Shown here: positions 11,477-21,649 of the stretch, piece by piece
Numbering within the stretch: position 1 is the stretch's first letter
How the letters are laid out: each line of letters starts with the position of its first letter
The notes under the pieces: generated by a model
Database searches by the model: none
What the model saw: only the letters and a program-made list of their open reading frames with translations
What the model was told of the DNA's origin: nothing
Program-made: the position numbers and the translations under genes
Source: Emmonsiellopsis sp. PD_33
Taxonomy: Eukaryota > Ascomycota > Eurotiomycetes > Onygenales > Ajellomycetaceae
DNA length: 64,000 nt
Direction: 5' to 3'
NCBI GenBank assembly: GCA_032988165.1
Contig: JANTQF010000050.1
Span: forward strand, 1-64,000

Positions 11477-14052
11477 ATGACCACCCCATCCGGCCTAGAA
11501 TTCCTCGCCCTGCACCCCTTTGTCCGCGCGATGGTCCACGACAAAATCAAAGGGACGATTGTCGGCTCTGCGCTGGGCGATTGTATCGGGTTGTACACTG
11601 GTACGTATATAGAGAGAGGAGCTACATAGTACATCCTTGTGGTCTGTCCTGCTTCCTGTTGGGACGTTGAGGCGATTCAGAAAAGCATGGTCTGCATGTG
11701 AACTGAACTGCATATTTATTATGCATTGTTTCGTTGGGGAGAAGATGTTCTCCTTTTTTTTGCACATGTCCCTCCGGTCTCAGGCCGTCTGTTCTCCGCC
11801 CGTTGCGCGTTTCCGCGCTGTATCGATCTACCCATCTCCGTTCCCGGATCTTTTTCTTTTGATCCCCTCTTATTATTCCTAGTATATATTAAAACGGCGT
11901 TTATTGCCCCAGGCAATAGCTGACCTTTCCTTACCCTTCCACCCCAATTCCCATCTTCATTTCAAATTGAAACAGCCCAGCCCCTAGCCGCGGCTCCTGC
12001 AGACCAAAAACCACACATGGATCATGGAATAGAAGCCATGGATGGAATTGGAATGTCGGAGATTCAATCCCGAACCCGACTGCACCGATTCCCGGTTTAT
12101 TCCAATTCCATCGCCTTGGCGGGCGGATGCAGTCCGCGTCTGTTTTGCGTTGTTGACTGCATTCATTCATGGGCATGCATCCGCATCATCCGTCATATTT
12201 TATACATACGTACATGCGTACATATCTCCCCTTTTTGACCGCTGTTTTTTTTTTTTTCTTCATCGTGGTATTGTCCATGGAACTTCCTGATTTATCTTAT
12301 CCATCATGCAATGGCGGACACAGGCGCACGAGGAACTTTTCTTAAATGAGGGAGGCACATATTTACTACAAAACTAGAAGCTAACTAACTAACACCCTGA
12401 TATAGAATTCCTTCCAAAATCACTCTGCATAGACGCGTACCCGGAGAAGAGGTTTCAGCTCATTGATCCCCCGACGGAGTTCCGGAATGATGGGCATAGA
12501 AGTGAGTGATGTGGAATATTTTTTTTGGCTTTTCTTTCTCAAACGGGGAGAGTGGTGATGGCATTACCACACATTATATCAATGCTATATCCTCCTTGAT
12601 TGCGTGGAAAAGCAAAAAAGAAAAAGGCACTGACTGTTGAAAACATTCTCGTCGTGGGAGAAGATAAATTCCAAATCGTACGTACATACCTACTACATAT
12701 CATTCTCCAAAAACCCAACCCGACTAACTCATTGCTAAAACCCCCCTTTTTGTATAGAAAGCATGGACCGATGATACCGATCATGCACTTCTAATTCTTC
12801 TCTCCTATCTCCATCATGATGGACAGAAACTTGCGCCCAATGATGTGGCTGAGCGTTTAAAGCTCTGGGTTGAGCAGGGCCTCCGAGTGTTGGATAGACC
12901 GCCCCTTGGGCTTGGGGCGACAGTTGGATCGGTAAGTTCGACCGGGGGGGTTTTTTTTTTTCCGGTGTATAGTTTACTGCTTTTTATATCCATTGCAGAG
13001 TGCAGAGAGAACATGCGCTGTCGATTGATTAACAGAACCCGATCGCATATTAGGTGGTCAGCAGCAAGGATTATCTCGCCAACCCAGCCCAACGAGCCTA
13101 CAATAGCTGGTTAAAATCCAACCGGTATATTGCACCCAACGGGTCACTAATGCGCACACATCCTCTTGGGGTGATATGCCTCGTAGCAACTCTGCAACAA
13201 ACATTTCAAATAGCCGCTAATTATTCGGCAATCACCCATGCGGACCCGCGATGCATTGTGGCCTGTTGCACGGTCACAGCCCTAATCAGAGGCATTTTAC
13301 GCGGTGAGGTGTTGCATGAGAGTAACGTGGATAAACTGATGGAAGAGGCATATGCTTGGACCAAGGCCTGGCTGGAAGGGGGCCGAGAAGGAAGCGGGTG
13401 TAACTTGGAGAGCAACGAGTTGCACGAAACAGGAGCGTTGCTTGATATGGAAGAATATGCCAGGCACGGAAAGGTAACCAGTTTCGCAGAGCTGCAATTG
13501 GACGACGGGCAGAAGATGGGGTATGTGTACAAGGCATTTGGAGCAGCGGTTTTGAGCCTGAGGATGGCGATGCGACAGGCACCGTGCGACCACACAATGG
13601 GAATAGCAACAACGGTCAACCCACCAAAATCGACTGTCTTCGAGAACATCATCACTGAACTTACATTTGAGGGAGGGGATGCAGACACAAACGCCTGTGT
13701 TGCTGGTGCGCTTTTGGGGTGCTGGTTGGGATACGACGCTCTACCGCCACAGTGGCGCGACGGCATGCAGCACCAAGAGTGGATGGTGGGGAAATGCCAG
13801 GCACTAAGTCAAATGGTCGGTGTGGGCCAGGGTGAACCAAGATACAAGGGGAGCCAGGACCCAGATACCGCGATTGATGGGGGCCGGGGGTTGTTGTCCG
13901 CGGACGAGGTGAGCCGGCGGGATAAGCAGTTCATGTATCAGTATCTGATGCGGAGTGAAGAAGCAACGGAGCGAGAGAAACGGCGGTTGGGGGAGGGGAA
14001 AAAGAGCAAAAAAACGGGCTGGGGAGGGGTGTTCTCGTCATTGAAAGGATAG
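11477..14052 (+). CDS. ADP-ribosylglycohydrolase family protein
   Basis: The four-exon model is 11477-11600, 12406-12501, 12762-12931 and 13054-14052, giving 462 residues. The family removes ADP-ribose from proteins or related acceptors using two Mg2+ ions. Diagnostic motifs are in order: GTIVGSALGD near 26-35, WTDDTD at 75-80, NGSLMRTHPLG early in exon 4, and GDADTN around 338-343, whose Asp residues normally bind the metal pair. The C terminus is Lys/Gly-rich and likely disordered. Intron 1 is 805 bp, far longer than the others, and ends in tandem CTAACTAACTAAC branch motifs before TATAG. The third exon uses an AAAG acceptor at 12761 to keep phase, because the nearer TATAG at 12757 would shift the frame; that junction is the least certain. 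Exact substrate (protein, DNA or ADP-ribose metabolite) is not known. Confidence 0.88.
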
Positions 14053-14454
14053 ACAGAGGTTTTTTCTTTTCCGTTCCCTCGCTTTGGCCTTTTGTGTGCC
14101 GTGGGCTGCTGCTCATCATTGGCGGTTTGATCTTCATTGTTTGCTGTTCATCCTTATTGAGGGCCGGCTTCAGACGTGAATTAATTGATATTCTCACATC
14201 TCCCCTCTCCCAGACTGTGAAATAATAATCCATCCATGATCCATCCCAATACAGCCCCTCCAGAGGCGATAATGCCAACATCGTAGTTTACCTTGGCTGC
14301 TGGAGGAACCAGGAGGATGCGACGGTGGACCTGGGGGTTTCTCTGGAGGCGGAATCCTCAATTTAAGCTAAACTGCCCAGGGAATTAGTCGGCCAATCCA
14401 CCGCAGGGCCTGACCGCTAGTCGGCGCTAGAGCAGCCAGACGGGCAATCCGCAG

Positions 14455-14575
14455 CCCCTATTGGCGCCTGCCCAGCCCAAGCTTCCCCAGGGCAGCCCCT
14501 AGCTTTAACTAGCTTTAACTAAGCTGCCCTGAGCAGTTAGGGGCGGGCGAGCTTAACCGGCCCCAGTCAGCCCCT
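14455..14575. promoter_or_regulatory. Cluster of four CCCCT (STRE-like) elements
   Basis: CCCCT is present at 14455-14459, 14496-14500 and 14571-14575, and its complement AGGGG at 14539-14543. CCCCT is the core bound by Msn2/Msn4-type stress regulators in fungi. The cluster lies 0.8-0.9 kb upstream of the 186-residue protein gene. A pentamer is common by chance and the block is GC-rich, so the regulatory role is inference. Confidence 0.3.
14489..14530. repeat. Inverted repeat with duplicated loop
   Basis: The arms AGGGCAGC (14489-14496) and GCTGCCCT (14523-14530) are perfect complements separated by 26 nt. The loop holds two tandem copies of AGCTTTAACT (14501-14510 and 14511-14520). One arm overlaps an STRE-like CCCCT. 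Confidence 0.65.
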
Positions 14576-15379
14576 AACCCGCTTTGGTTTCGTTAGCTGC
14601 GAAGGAGATTGACAAAGCATCTGGCTCAGACTGGCTGCCGTGCTACGGGTCTTCGACTGCCCCCAATCTATCAGACAATTCTCGCGGGCGGCCACAGCTC
14701 CCACTCCGTCTGCAGTGATTCGCGGATTCAATTGTTGGAATCCGGGCTGGTTATCTGTCTCTTCAGCAGCTCTTGTTCCCAGTTTCTGGTTCTCCCCAAT
14801 GCCCTGAACCAACATTTCATTCATTCATTCAACCACCCATCCATCCATTCATTTACTGGCCGGTCGGAAGGAATGACGGCGGCCGTTTGATTTGAGAGAA
14901 AACCTTCTTTTCGGCCAGCAGTAGCGTTGCAAAGAGGCGTCCTTCCCCTCTTTCGGCCCAGTCTGTTGCTTTGCCTTTGTCTGGCTTATATCTATCTCTA
15001 TCTCTCGCTATCTCGAAACCACGCTGACACCGCTCTGTCCCGACGCTGCTCGCCATCTCTTACCCTGCAAATGCTCATTCTCGGGACGCTCCATTGTATC
15101 GTTACAGCCCGAATATTTTAAAACACACCTCCAGAATAAAGGGAAATCCCCCTCTGCCGCCTTTGTCAACCCTCTTTAGCCTATATTCCTCAGCCACGCC
15201 GAGAGCCGTCATGTCTGTCGTGGCATAAACCGAGAATCGAAACCCGAAGTGATCCCGTTTCATGTCCTTGTCGCAGATCTAATTGCATCACTCCATCTCC
15301 GGCCCTTGCCTTGCCCTCCGACAAATATCTCCCTGTGGAGCTGCTCTCTCCCAAGCTGCCAACTGCAACTATCGCCACA

Positions 15380-15940
15380 ATGGCGTCCATCACGATAGAG
15401 CCAAAGCAGCCCGCCGCTACCAATGACCCGTTTTCTCCCCTACACCCTCACAATGATTTCAATTCCACCGCAGACACCCTATCGGCCTGGCCAACGCAAG
15501 ACGAAATCATCTCTCCCTTGTCCAATCCGTGCCATCTCCCTCCACCCAGCCCAGCGGGCAGCGACTTCGATCCGTCACGAGGTGCAAAGCCCTGCTCGCC
15601 CTTCTACACCCACCCAACAACCCGCACCTCGCTTGAGCAGCTACGGAACGAGGCCCAGGCATGTGGCCAAGGGTACAAGTTGCATGACGTGGAGAGCGCG
15701 TACCAGATGCCTCCGAAGCCATCGATGGATCAGAACAGCGATAAGGGCCTCTGGCTGACCAGCAGACGAAAAAGCAAGTGGCTCGGACATCTTACCAAGA
15801 AACAAAGGTTTGCTGTTAAGGCGTTGATTGCGGTGGTTATTGTGGGCACTATGGTCGGAATAGGACTGGGTGTCACCAAGGCTGTCGGGGGAGGCGTTTG
15901 GAAGTCGGAGAACAGACAAGGGGAAATCGGGAGACCCTGA
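15380..15940 (+). CDS. Hypothetical protein with one C-terminal membrane segment
   Basis: This is a single-exon protein of 186 residues; the ATG at 15380 is the first in the frame and has a good context (CACAATGGCG). Residues 1-110 are Pro/Ser/Thr-rich with many SP and TP sites and look disordered. A basic stretch (SRRKSKWLGHLTKKQR) precedes one hydrophobic segment near 145-165 (ALIAVVIVGTMVGIGLGV). A short 20-residue tail follows. The layout, a long cytosolic N part and a single membrane span close to the C terminus, fits a tail-anchored or type II protein, probably of the endomembrane system. I do not recognise a named family and do not assign a function. The CT-rich leader upstream supports a transcribed gene. 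Confidence 0.65.
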   Translation: MASITIEPKQPAATNDPFSPLHPHNDFNSTADTLSAWPTQDEIISPLSNPCHLPPPSPAGSDFDPSRGAKPCSPFYTHPTTRTSLEQLRNEAQACGQGYKLHDVESAYQMPPKPSMDQNSDKGLWLTSRRKSKWLGHLTKKQRFAVKALIAVVIVGTMVGIGLGVTKAVGGGVWKSENRQGEIGRP

Positions 15941-17550
15941 CCCTGGCATAGAAGATGCAACTTAGATCGAGCGACCGGTTGGTATTTCCTGTTCTCCCAC
16001 CCTCACTTGTGGAACGCCCTAAGCTAACTGATTGCGAAAGAGTGGTAGTTTGTTTTATCTTCTCTTTTATAAAGAAGATTCACGCTTTCCTTCATGATGC
16101 CTCAGCCGGCGCTTCTCACCACCATCGCTTAATGCAATTCGCAACACCGTCGATTAATACTAACAACACCCACGAGACATGACACCCCGGCGGATACAGA
16201 CCGATATATTGGTCGTCTGTTTATCCCGGTGCTATAGCACTGGGTACAAACATATAATAATTCCAATGGCAAACGGGAAAGGGTTCCAAAGGGAGTTCGG
16301 GGGATCTTACATTTGGGGGCGTTTTTTTGCATATATCATGGAGAGAAAGAAATGAGCCTCATCAGCTACCGTTTTTCCTGGATTATGGGGGAGTTATATA
16401 TAATTTTTTTCGGCGTTCCATCACTATTTTAATGGAGGGGAGCAAGGCAGTCCCTTGATAGAGAGCAACCTTGGACGCAAGTTCAAAATCAAATATGCGT
16501 TCGCCTTTCAAGCCTCGGTCGATGAAGAGAAAGATAGTAGCAGCCGCCAACTTAACCTTAACCCAGTTAGAGTTTGGAGCCGCCTCACATGACCTCAACC
16601 AAACCATCGCTCTTCGGAATCCGGATAAACTATCCCCCGCCTAGCCCATAGTCACATGACCCACGAAACGCCTACAAAAACCTTCGGCTCGAAATCTTCT
16701 TTCTTCTTTTTCCCTTTTCCTTCCTCATCAAAAAGTCAACAGAACCAGCCACGACCGTCGTTTAGAACACCCAACAGTGATGTGTTGCCATGAGGTACCC
16801 CCCAAGGGGGGCGCTTCAGTGGTTCTGGAGATAGATATTTAATTAAGTCCTTGATAGGAAGTTTCTATCCCGTTATATGCTCGGGTCCTCTTTGGTGAGG
16901 GCGATGGGATGGGAATGTCGATGACGGGATACATATTTTGCTTTTTTGCTTTTTTTTGTTTGATTTTTTGTGTGTTTTGTGGCTTTTGTGCCGTGTCATG
17001 TTACCTTTCCGTGCTGATTTTTGTGGATTGCTGGCAGGCCAGTGTGAGTACATTTGATTTGGTTCTTGCTTGTTGGGTTGTGAGTTTAGCTTTTTCGAGA
17101 AGATAAAAACGAAAAAAAAAAAATAATAAAAAAAAAAGGATTCAACATTTTGCAGTTATCTTCAAGACATCCCTCAATTCTTATTATTCCTCTTGAAACC
17201 ATGTCGGCTTTCCATGCGTATCCCACGGCCGTTCCACGACGTCTAATCTCATTTCTCATCGTATTTTTTTTTTTTCATTGTGTGTTGCCGGATTGGGAAA
17301 TCTACCGTTTGATCCAATTTCTATCCAAAGATAGCTATCTATCTACGGACAACTGCGGCTTCTTACATATGTACCTGCATACATGTAACAGCGTGCCTGT
17401 TTCATTCATTCCTCACTATGCCCCTACATATCTCTCGTGTTTGTGCTTCATGCAAGTGAGGCCATATCCCATCCCCTTTCCGCTCCGTGGCATCACATCC
17501 TTTCTTTCTTTCTTTCTCAAATACACATTTTCCCCGTTTCAATAAACGGG

Positions 17551-17570
17551 CTATCTATCTATCTATCTAC
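17551..17570. repeat. (CTAT)n microsatellite
   Basis: Nearly five CTAT units are read directly, the last being CTAC. Confidence 0.85.
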
Positions 17571-17793
17571 TGCCGGGTAGATGCTACGTACATATGGATG
17601 TTGGAGTACAAACGGGCCTAGGGGATAAGACAACGCCGAGTTTGTTCCATCACAAAAGCGCCGGGATATTTACCCTCTCTCTCTCTCTGGTGGGCAGACA
17701 TCTGGAAGAACACTGCCCCCCTGATGGATAGATGGATGGCGATTTCATCTGTCTGTCTATTTATTTACCAGCGAAACCACTCACGGCTCGCAA

Positions 17794-17815
17794 TTTTTTT
17801 TTTTTTTTTTTTTTT
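17794..17815. repeat. Poly-T tract, 22 nt
   Basis: An uninterrupted run of 22 T is read directly. Confidence 0.9.
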
Positions 17816-18560
17816 GCTTTCACTGGCTCTAATAGCTAATATGGGATTTTTGCATAATCAACCCCCTTTCCTTGTCGAACTTCCATGCACACACAGCATG
17901 TTATTCTGCCCCCTGTCATTGACTTATATACTAATTAATTCCCCCTCCTTGCCCCCTCCTTGCAATCAATCGTTCGGAAAATTGGAGCGGCAGGTGGGCC
18001 AAATAAAAACAACCGTATGTATAGGGGTGTGTTTGTTCATTTTGATAAACTTTTCAGAGAGAAAAATTTCTCCGCTTCAAAAGCTTTCCTTCTATTCTCG
18101 AACTAAATATCCGAAGGCGGTTGCTCGTGGTCTCCATTCCGAATTTTGGGGACTGCAAGGTTGCCCATGAGAGAACAAAATTATCATCATAAGTATACAG
18201 CTCCTTGGTCCCAGACTTTGTTGCAGTTGCAGTGCACTGCCTAGCTGTCGGACTTTAAAACCCCCCAAACACTTTTCAGAAAAGCCCGGCATGGTGGTTG
18301 TGGTAGGGGGGGGAAGCAAAGACAAGCAAGTTGGAAGTAACAAACTGGATAAGATCTATCTATGAAGGATCCGAGGAATAGGAGAGAAAGGGAAGGGGGG
18401 AGATAAAGAAAGAGACCTTAGGCTTGGTTTCTGGCTACCTATAAACATTCCCCCCAGCCTACTTCTCTAGGCTCCGGCAAGTTTGTCGTATCTCCCCACT
18501 GACAATTTACTACTCGAATCCGTTCACGGCCCAAATCGCCCAATATATGCAAGGATATAC

Positions 18561-19229
18561 ATGCATACTTATCGTCCTACAACACTTTGCACCCGAGGAG
18601 ACAGGGAAATCAATTATGTTCTACTCCAAGCACATTCGTTGCCGCGTCCGGTTCCATCAAATGCTAGTGAGGACGCCGTTTCAGTCCGCCAATGCCTATA
18701 TTATATCCTGGCAACAATCAGGGTTGGGAGTAACACTCATAAGGTTGACAATGCTTTTGCAAGTGAGGAATGGGTTGGTCCAGAGTTTCCGCTTACGCCT
18801 AGGGCGCCTTTGCCAAATACACGAGATAACCTCCCCACGAAATATTCAGACCCAATACTTCAGATGACCCCCCTGGGCTTTGTAGAAACATCTGCTGATG
18901 ATCCGTTGCGCTTGTACAAAGACGGACCAGTGTACACAATGACCATACGATTCCCTGCAACAAAAATCCAAAGCCGAGGCGACAACCCTTTTGTCCGGAT
19001 TAACCGAAAGGTCATAAAGGTCATAATTGACGGTGAAAGCAATAGTGGCGGGGTCGGTGCTGATAACGATGACGGCGGTAATGACTCCAGGGATGCACCG
19101 GACCCCTTTTCTAGGGGCAGTAAGGTTGGGCTCCAAGCAGGTCCGGAGGAAGGATCAAAGGAAACTGCGAGATCAATGGTGGAGAACTTCAAGGGACTGA
19201 CTGTGGCTGAAGAAAGGAGCGGCTCTTAA
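18561..19229 (+). CDS. Doubtful ORF, 222 residues, acidic C-terminal part
   Basis: The frame is open for 248 codons from 18483, but the first ATG is at 18561, giving 222 residues. The N-terminal third is not distinctive. From about residue 90 the sequence becomes Pro-rich, then has a possible beta-type segment (VYTMTIRFPA, then VRINRKVIKVII), then a Gly/Asn/Asp-rich acidic patch and a Gly/Ser/Glu-rich end. No family was recognised. It could be the last exon of a spliced gene whose upstream part I cannot find. Two shorter antisense frames overlap it and are equally unrecognised. It lies in a sparse block next to another unknown gene. Confidence 0.3.
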   Translation: MHTYRPTTLCTRGDREINYVLLQAHSLPRPVPSNASEDAVSVRQCLYYILATIRVGSNTHKVDNAFASEEWVGPEFPLTPRAPLPNTRDNLPTKYSDPILQMTPLGFVETSADDPLRLYKDGPVYTMTIRFPATKIQSRGDNPFVRINRKVIKVIIDGESNSGGVGADNDDGGNDSRDAPDPFSRGSKVGLQAGPEEGSKETARSMVENFKGLTVAEERSGS

Positions 19230-19602
19230 ATACGCGGGTGGGAGGATATTCCAAGTACCCAGTATGATTCATCACTGCCAGCAAATCCTCGGTCTGGAGG
19301 AGACCTGTCTACAGGTTCCCAGGGAATGCTAAATAATACTCGTCACCGGTTGGGTTGTACAGATAGGAAATTTGCCAAGGACAGACGGTGACCTCTGTCT
19401 TCAACAACCTGAGCGTGCTTTGAACCTCCAACATGCTTGGTTAGGTCTTTAAATCTGCTGTAGTAGCTTGAGTGTTTTTTTGGCACTGTTACAGGAAAGA
19501 GTGTGCAGCAGCAGTGTCATTGTCACCTGCCCTGGACGGATTGAAAGTAGATCCTTCTTCTCTACCGTGGAAATTTTCGAGGGGTTCTAGGGTTTGTTGA
19601 AG

Positions 19603-20610
19603 CTACTGGACACTCTTAATCTCATTCTCGCCCTTGTTCCTGTTCTCTCTCTTACCCGACAGCTGGGAGACGAGGTTATAATAATCGTAGACTATAGCCG
19701 CGAAGAGCGAGGGACCAAGAAAAAGAGAGTATTCGTTTTCCAATACCATATCAATCGTGCGAATAAGTAATAAATCAGGGCCGTTAGCAGTTGAATACAC
19801 TACAGTAGGTAAGAGAGTGTATAGCATCTCACGAACCTGCAAATGCCGTGGCCTCAACCCTGGCTCATCCATTCGCAGAGATCTTGTTGACAAGGGCCGT
19901 GTTCTTGTTGTTGCTGCTGCTCTGTTCAGAGGTGGATACTGATATGGATATGGGCCTTGTTGCTTCACTGGATACGGCTAGCAAGTCGTGCATCGAGCCA
20001 AAGAGAGGTATGTGTCGTTCCAGGACTTCCCAGGCATCCGTTCCCACCATTGCAAAAACCAGACCTTTTTCTTGGGACCCTCTGGGTATCCGGCGGAACG
20101 CCCGCAATGTAGGCCAAAGGAAGAACTGTGGATGCGCTCGTAAGTCAAAGCTCAAAGTACTATCTCATGATGGAGCACTAGGCCCGTCAAAGGGTCGAGA
20201 GCTCGAATTGGGAAGGGTGTCTGAAGTAGAGATACTCCATATTTACTAGTACTGACCAAAAGAGCCACCCGTCCAGATCTATGGAAGCCCATGCCCAGGG
20301 TCCCGAATATTGGATTCAACGAAGCTGGCAGTGAAAGTTGGCGGTGGTAAAGTCGTCCCACACTGATATTGTTGTCCTGCCAGGAGAATATCACTCGGGT
20401 GTTAAAGCGGGAAACGTGGTCTAGTCTTGAGATGAAATAAGTGGTCGAAGGCGTCACTCTCCAAGGTTGTGGCTCGCAAGGCCATTTGTTGACTCTATAA
20501 GCTGTTGATCAAGGATATTAGATCACTGTCCCTATTGCATCTTCCTTTTAAGAAACGTACTTACAGGTTCTCCAGGTGTCAGAGCGACTGATCAGCGCGA
20601 CCAAGGTCCG
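19603..20610 (-). CDS. Unrecognised spliced gene (partial model)
   Basis: Four consecutive exons can be joined with consistent phases: 20610-20565, 20501-20257, 20125-19940 and 19836-19603 (stop at 19603). Donors are GTAAGT, GTCAGT and GTATCC; acceptors are AACAG, CACAG and GCAG; introns are 63, 131 and 103 bp. The joined protein (about 236 residues without its start) has protein-like segments such as RVIFSWQDNNISVGRLYHRQ, then GLVFAMVGTDAWEVLERHIP, then an end with IRTIDMVLENEYSLFLGPSL. The frame is open to a TGA at 20611-20613 with no ATG, so a further upstream exon or a broken start is implied. I know no family that fits. It lies 214 bp downstream of the convergently unrelated nuclease-like gene on the same strand. 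It may be a lineage-specific gene or a decayed copy. Confidence 0.4.
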
Positions 20611-20824
20611 TCAGAATCCAGAGAGAGATGCGATGTTTCCGAACTCGAGAAAGGTCATCCGACTAGTTACTCTGAATCGATCTTTGCTTCTGCATGTTTT
20701 CAGCATGCATACTAGTCACCGGCACTGCGTAGAAGTGTCGATTCTCGCCGGTGGTTGCCGGGTCGCCACCCTACCCCGGCTGGCATACAAATCCCAATAC
20801 TGTATGCCCCCTTAATGAAGAGAC

Positions 20825-21649
20825 CTAGAAGTACTTCCAAACATAGTTTGCCCACGCCTCCAATTCAGCCTCGGTGAATATGAAGTCCCCCTGGTTCCTG
20901 GTTTCATCTCGGAGAAAGAGCTCTCTGAACGGTATTCGCAGAGGACCGCCGGTTATCCGAATGGGCTTCTGCCCGCGTCTCGCCATTGTGATTGTTTGAA
21001 TAATGGCTGCCCTAGTTTTCCCGGGTTGCCCATATCTCCGGACTGTGATTATAGTCCGGGACACCTTGATGGTGATGACCACCCTTACTTCACCAGCAGA
21101 TGCCTGCACCCACCATCTGGCGTCTCTATCAAGCGCTTTATGCCCTTCTGATTTCCCTGTTTCAACAACCAGCGTTGGCCATTTGTCGGTCCTTCCAGAA
21201 GGAAGATTTTGTGGTATTAGAGCCAGGTCTGGCTCCTTATGTCCAATATTTGCGGTCCCAAAATTGGCCAGGTAGGTATTGAACCTCATACCCATCTCCA
21301 ACATCTTGAGGGTGATTTCGGGCACGAGCCATCCGGTGGCTAGTTCATGAGGTTTGGTTGGCATTTTGGCAATAAGTATCTTTGGCTTGCGAAAGTAATC
21401 TGTTCTCTTGATTCCCATCTTCCGGCGGTCGTCGAAAATAAGGCTTTCCGGGACATCAAGAAATACGCAGTACCCGCCATCGTCAACAGAGCGGGCGGCA
21501 GCTTCCATCTGGGACGGGGTGTCATATTTGCAGACAGGAGTGTTCTTTGGCAAGGAGTCCAAGGCAGCTTCGGCCTCGCTGTCCCTGCGGCGCTTTTGCG
21601 ATCCGGATCGTATCTGCTGCAAGAAAGTGTCAACGTGTCTGGGCGCCAT
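20825..21649 (-). CDS. PD-(D/E)XK nuclease-like protein, fungal
   Basis: This is an intronless protein of 274 residues. The region E139-P140-D141 followed by PTLVVETGKSE (158-168) and then a Trp-containing helix and strand pair (RWWVQASAGEVRVVITIKV) has the layout of the restriction-endonuclease-like fold seen in Uma2-type bacterial proteins and in an expanded fungal family: acidic D141 in a PD motif, acidic E163 in a buried strand, and Lys166 nearby rather than at the canonical ExK spacing. A basic patch (QKRRRD) is present near residue 18-23. Whether it cuts DNA is not known; many fungal members are uncharacterised. No partner operon exists in this eukaryote. The neighbouring unrecognised gene and the empty flanks suggest an accessory block. 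Confidence 0.6.
   Translation of the reverse strand: MAPRHVDTFLQQIRSGSQKRRRDSEAEAALDSLPKNTPVCKYDTPSQMEAAARSVDDGGYCVFLDVPESLIFDDRRKMGIKRTDYFRKPKILIAKMPTKPHELATGWLVPEITLKMLEMGMRFNTYLANFGTANIGHKEPDLALIPQNLPSGRTDKWPTLVVETGKSEGHKALDRDARWWVQASAGEVRVVITIKVSRTIITVRRYGQPGKTRAAIIQTITMARRGQKPIRITGGPLRIPFRELFLRDETRNQGDFIFTEAELEAWANYVWKYF

Larger units (their letters stand above)
14053..15379. other. Intergenic region with an STRE-rich inverted repeat
   Basis: No gene is seen. Around 14400-14590 there is a GC-rich block with four CCCCT/AGGGG elements and an inverted repeat, annotated separately. From 14960 to 15380 the sequence is CT-rich (CTATCTCTATCTCTC and similar), which suits a promoter and 5' leader for the next gene. 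Confidence 0.5.
15941..18560. other. Gene-free spacer rich in microsatellites
   Basis: No supportable gene is seen in 2.6 kb. The stretch contains many T/C tracts, a (CTAT)n repeat at 17551-17570, a CT dinucleotide run near 17675-17688 and a run of 22 T at 17794-17815. Frames here (up to 148 codons) are Phe/Leu/Ser-rich products of pyrimidine tracts. Confidence 0.55.

Noticed and set aside
12032..12110. tRNA-like TTCAATCCC word inside the long intron
   Set aside because: No cloverleaf with acceptor, D and anticodon stems can be drawn; no tRNA gene was found in the window.
15941..18560. CRISPR-like or satellite arrays in the microsatellite-rich spacer
   Set aside because: Only simple tetranucleotide and homopolymer runs are present; there are no spaced direct repeats.
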